Source of the DNA: Rhizobium anhuiense
Lineage (GTDB): Bacteria; Pseudomonadota; Alphaproteobacteria; Rhizobiales; Rhizobiaceae
Direction of reading: 5' to 3'
DNA: 64,000 nt
Assembly (NCBI RefSeq): GCF_003985145.1
Contig: NZ_ML133529.1
Span: forward strand, 124,001-188,000
Shown here one piece after another: positions 61,346 to 64,000 of the stretch (position 1 is the first letter of the stretch; each line of letters opens with the position of its first letter). The notes under the pieces are model-generated. The model was not told the origin of the DNA. It searched no databases and saw only the letters and a program-made list of their open reading frames with translations. The position numbers and the translations under genes were made by a program.

Positions 61346-64000
61346 GACGCCGCCTTCGTTTCTATGGGCAAGGTAAAGATCAACGTCGCTCCGTGCGGAT
61401 TGTTCTTCTCGGCCCACAATCGTCCACCATGAAGCTCGACGATCGAACGGCAGATCGCCAGCCCCATGCCCATGCCGTTTTCCTTGGTCGTGAAGAACGG
61501 CTCGAACATTTTCTCGGGAAACTCGATACCCTGGCCGCGATCGCTAATCTCGGTCTGGACGGCATTCCCCATATGGCGCACGCGGATCTCGATCATCCTG
61601 TCGTCTGCAACGGCGTCCATCGCTTCCATGCCGTTGCGGATGAGATTGATCAGGACTTGCTGGATCTGGATGCGATCGATTGCAATGAGCGGAAGATTGC
61701 CGTCAACGTCGACACCGATGCGAACACGACGTCGCCAGGCCTCGTCGGTCATCAGGCTGCGCGCCTCGTCGATGATGCCGGAGATCGTCGTTTGGATCCT
61801 CCTGTCCGCGGACTGTTTGAATAAGGCGCGAATGCGGCTGACGACCTCGGCCGCCGAGTTGGCGTCCCGGATGATGCGCTCGACCGTCTTTTGTGCCCGC
61901 TCCATATTCGGCGGCTCAGCCGTGAGCCAGCGCTGGCAGGCATGCGAATTCGCCACGACGGCGGCCAGCGGCTGGTTCACCTCATGCGCGATCGAAGCCG
62001 AAAGCTCGGCGAGGCTCGCCGCTTGGCTCGCCCGGGCAAGGCCCTCTTGCGCCAGGCGCAGCTCGTCTTGCGCCCGTACCTCACCGTCGATATCGAGGCA
62101 TATGACATTCCACTGAATGATCTCGCCTTCAGCGTTGCGCATCGGCGCCGCGCGTGTCTCGACCCAACGATATTCACCATCGAACCGCCGTAGGCGATGT
62201 CTGCGTGCATAGGGCTCGCCGGTAGCGAGCGAATGAGCATACTTTTCCTTGACTCCGGCCACCTCGTCGGGATGAACACCGGCGTCGAGTGTGCCGGCCA
62301 GCCGGGACTTTCCCGTTCCGTCCAGCTCTTCGAGCTTGTATCCGAGAAAGTCGCGAAGCTGAGGATTGCGATAGACCGGCTCTCCATCCGGAGCGGCGCA
62401 ATCGATCATGGCCGGCAGCGTCTCGACGATCTGCCAGAGCGAGCGTTCACTCTCTCGCAGCGCTTCTTCAACGCGCAGCTGATCATCGATGTCATGCGAG
62501 AGACCGTACCATTGGACGATCCGCCCGTTTTCGTCCCGCAGCGGCTCGGCGCTGCCCTTCACCCAGCGATAGACGCCATCGGCGCGCCGCAGGCGATACT
62601 GTTTCGAGAAGCCCTCGCCGGTGACGAGGGAGTGGTTGAGCGCTTCGGCGAGGCTGGCGGCATCGTCGGGATGGACGGCGGCTTCGATGAGGGCTGCCAG
62701 CCGACTCACGCCGGGCTTTTCCATATCGGCGATGTCGAGACCGAGAAAATCGATTAGGCGCTGGTTGAAGAAGGTCGGAGTGCCGTCCGAATTGAGCCGC
62801 CAGAGCAGGCTGGGAACCATATCCACCAGTTGCGAAAGCTCCCGCTCCCGGTCGCGCAGCGCTTCCTGTGCACGCATCTCATCGTCAATGTCGACTGAGA
62901 TCACGTACCATTGCATGATTGCGCCGCTTTGGTCCCGCAGCGGTTCGGCGCGGCCGTCGACCCAGCGATAGGCACCGTCGACGCGGCGCATGCGGTATTT
63001 TATCGAGAAGGGATCGCCGCTGGCGAGGGAACGATGAACCGTCTCCAGCAACCTCGATGCGTCATCGGGGTGGACGAGGGTGTGAATGACTGACGCGAGG
63101 CGGCTCATGCCAGGCCTGTCCATATCGCCCACGTCGAGACCGAAAAAGTCGATCAGACGTTTGTTGAAGAAGACCGGCTCGCCTTCCGGCGTCAAGCGCC
63201 TGATCTGTACCGGGACCATGTCGACGAGCTGCGAGAGCTCGCGCTCACGTTCACGTAACGCCTCCAGCGCACGCACCTCGTCGTCGATATCGAGAGAAAC
63301 GCCGTACCATTGCACGACCGTTCCGTCGTCATCGCGGCGGGGCTCGACCCGGCATTCCGCCCAGCGGTAGACATCATCCTGTTCGCGCCAGCGAAATCGC
63401 ATCGCGGAGCCGGAGCCGGTTTCGAAGCAGTTCCTGAGCGTACGCTGGATGTCGGGTGCGTCTTCTGGATGAATCAGCTGTTGCAGCAGATCGTCGATGC
63501 GCGGTTCACCGAGAGCGTCGAAATTGGCAATAACGGAGCGGAAATGATCCTGATACCGCTTGTTGAAATAGAACGATCCTCCCGTGGGCTCCACACTCCA
63601 GATGCGAACCGGCACGGCGTCTATGATCTGCTGAAGCTGTTGTTGGCTCCGCCGCACAGCCTCTTCGGCATGAACCTGATCGTCGATGTCGTGACACAGG
63701 CCGTACCACTGGACAATGCGCCCTGATTGATCCCTCATCGGTTCCGCACGGCTCGACATCCAGCGATAGAGGCCGTCGGAGCGGCGCAGTCGATACCGCA
63801 TGGCGAAGCTCGCGCCGGTAGCGAGGCAATGGCGAAGGGCATCTCCGAAACCCGCCGCATCCTCCGGGTGAACGGTGGCGTCCAGGACGGACTCCAGCCG
63901 GCTCATGTCGGGTTTGTCGAAATCAGCAACATCGAGACCGAGAAAATCGACCATCCGTTGGTTGAAGAAGGTCGGCTCGCCGTCGGGGGTTAGACGCCAG
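61342..64000 (-). CDS. multi-PAS sensor histidine kinase (5' end outside window)
   Basis: At least 885 residues; the frame is open to the window end, so the N-terminus is missing. Five PAS modules of about 125 residues are visible in tandem (the first one cut), each ending with a PAC block like 'LRRADGVYRWVKGSAEPLRDENGRIVQWYGLSHDIDD'. Then come a dimerisation helix with 'SIAHEVNQPLAAVVAN' (phospho-His about 213 residues before the C-terminus) and an ATPase domain ('INLIRNGMEAM', 'DRGQGIEF', 'FFTTKENGMGMGLAICRSIVELHGG'). No membrane segments are seen in this part, suggesting a soluble sensor. PAS repeats 3 and 4 are especially alike ('ERELSQLVDMVP' in both). Confidence 0.95.
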   Translation of the reverse strand, partial: WRLTPDGEPTFFNQRMVDFLGLDVADFDKPDMSRLESVLDATVHPEDAAGFGDALRHCLATGASFAMRYRLRRSDGLYRWMSSRAEPMRDQSGRIVQWYGLCHDIDDQVHAEEAVRRSQQQLQQIIDAVPVRIWSVEPTGGSFYFNKRYQDHFRSVIANFDALGEPRIDDLLQQLIHPEDAPDIQRTLRNCFETGSGSAMRFRWREQDDVYRWAECRVEPRRDDDGTVVQWYGVSLDIDDEVRALEALRERERELSQLVDMVPVQIRRLTPEGEPVFFNKRLIDFFGLDVGDMDRPGMSRLASVIHTLVHPDDASRLLETVHRSLASGDPFSIKYRMRRVDGAYRWVDGRAEPLRDQSGAIMQWYVISVDIDDEMRAQEALRDRERELSQLVDMVPSLLWRLNSDGTPTFFNQRLIDFLGLDIADMEKPGVSRLAALIEAAVHPDDAASLAEALNHSLVTGEGFSKQYRLRRADGVYRWVKGSAEPLRDENGRIVQWYGLSHDIDDQLRVEEALRESERSLWQIVETLPAMIDCAAPDGEPVYRNPQLRDFLGYKLEELDGTGKSRLAGTLDAGVHPDEVAGVKEKYAHSLATGEPYARRHRLRRFDGEYRWVETRAAPMRNAEGEIIQWNVICLDIDGEVRAQDELRLAQEGLARASQAASLAELSASIAHEVNQPLAAVVANSHACQRWLTAEPPNMERAQKTVERIIRDANSAAEVVSRIRALFKQSADRRIQTTISGIIDEARSLMTDEAWRRRVRIGVDVDGNLPLIAIDRIQIQQVLINLIRNGMEAMDAVADDRMIEIRVRHMGNAVQTEISDRGQGIEFPEKMFEPFFTTKENGMGMGLAICRSIVELHGGRLWAEKNNPHGATLIFTLPIETKAAS

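Overview
The window looks like a piece of a Rhizobium-type alphaproteobacterial genome (R. leguminosarum / R. etli kind). The DNA is GC-rich, ABC uptake systems are dense, polycistronic operons have ATGA/GTGA start-stop overlaps, FixJ-type response regulators and EcfG-type promoter motifs are present, and two rhizobial-style palindromic repeats sit between genes. No replication, conjugation, tRNA, rRNA, insertion-sequence or CRISPR feature was seen. Chromosome or accessory plasmid cannot be decided, but the content is typical of a catabolic accessory replicon.

Layout. 1-3.3 kb: end of an amino-acid ABC operon (binding protein, fused permease-ATPase, FAD amine/amino-acid oxidoreductase). 3.3-5.8 kb: a chemoreceptor. 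6.3-13.1 kb: envelope/stress genes (EEP-family hydrolase, YbhN-like membrane protein, phospholipase-D-family cardiolipin-synthase-like protein, DUF763 protein, PNPOx-fold stress protein, EamA exporter). Three of these genes carry GGAAC-N16-CGTT-like promoters, suggesting general stress control. 13.3-24.9 kb: a nine-gene polyol/sugar operon (ABC transporter, SorC regulator, aldo-keto reductase, GlpD-like dehydrogenase, class I aldolase, LyxK-like kinase, GMC oxidoreductase). 25-27 kb: divergent LysR / YeiH pair.

27.1-37.8 kb is the most unusual part. One operon starts at a perfect HutC-like palindrome and encodes a CoA-transferase, an SDR, an enoyl-CoA hydratase-2 (MaoC) protein, a HutC/GntR regulator, a HAL/PAL-superfamily lyase that lacks the Ala-Ser-Gly triad needed for the MIO cofactor, and an OpuC-type quaternary-amine ABC transporter. 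An ornithine-cyclodeaminase-like protein and a leaderless PhnD-like protein lie within it. I infer a betaine (ergothioneine-, histidine-betaine- or tryptophan-betaine-like) uptake and degradation system: elimination of the amine gives an acrylate, which is then CoA-activated, hydrated and oxidised.

38-39.8 kb: a membrane-protein gene split by an in-frame TAG, and a GNAT acetyltransferase. 39.9-57.3 kb: a divergent uronate / sugar-acid locus around one FadR-type GntR regulator. The minus arm encodes a uronate dehydrogenase-like protein, an SMP-30 lactonase, a DHDPS-family aldolase/dehydratase and a complete Dpp-type ABC transporter. The plus arm has a second complete Dpp-type transporter and two enolase-superfamily sugar-acid dehydratases. 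57.3-59.4 kb: FMN reductase, nitroreductase and ArsR regulator. 59.6-64 kb: a multi-PAS histidine kinase (runs off the window) with three response regulators in one minus-strand operon.

A recurring small-scale feature is a stem-loop just after each of the four plus-strand binding-protein genes that lead a transporter operon (436, 14514, 33596, 50881).
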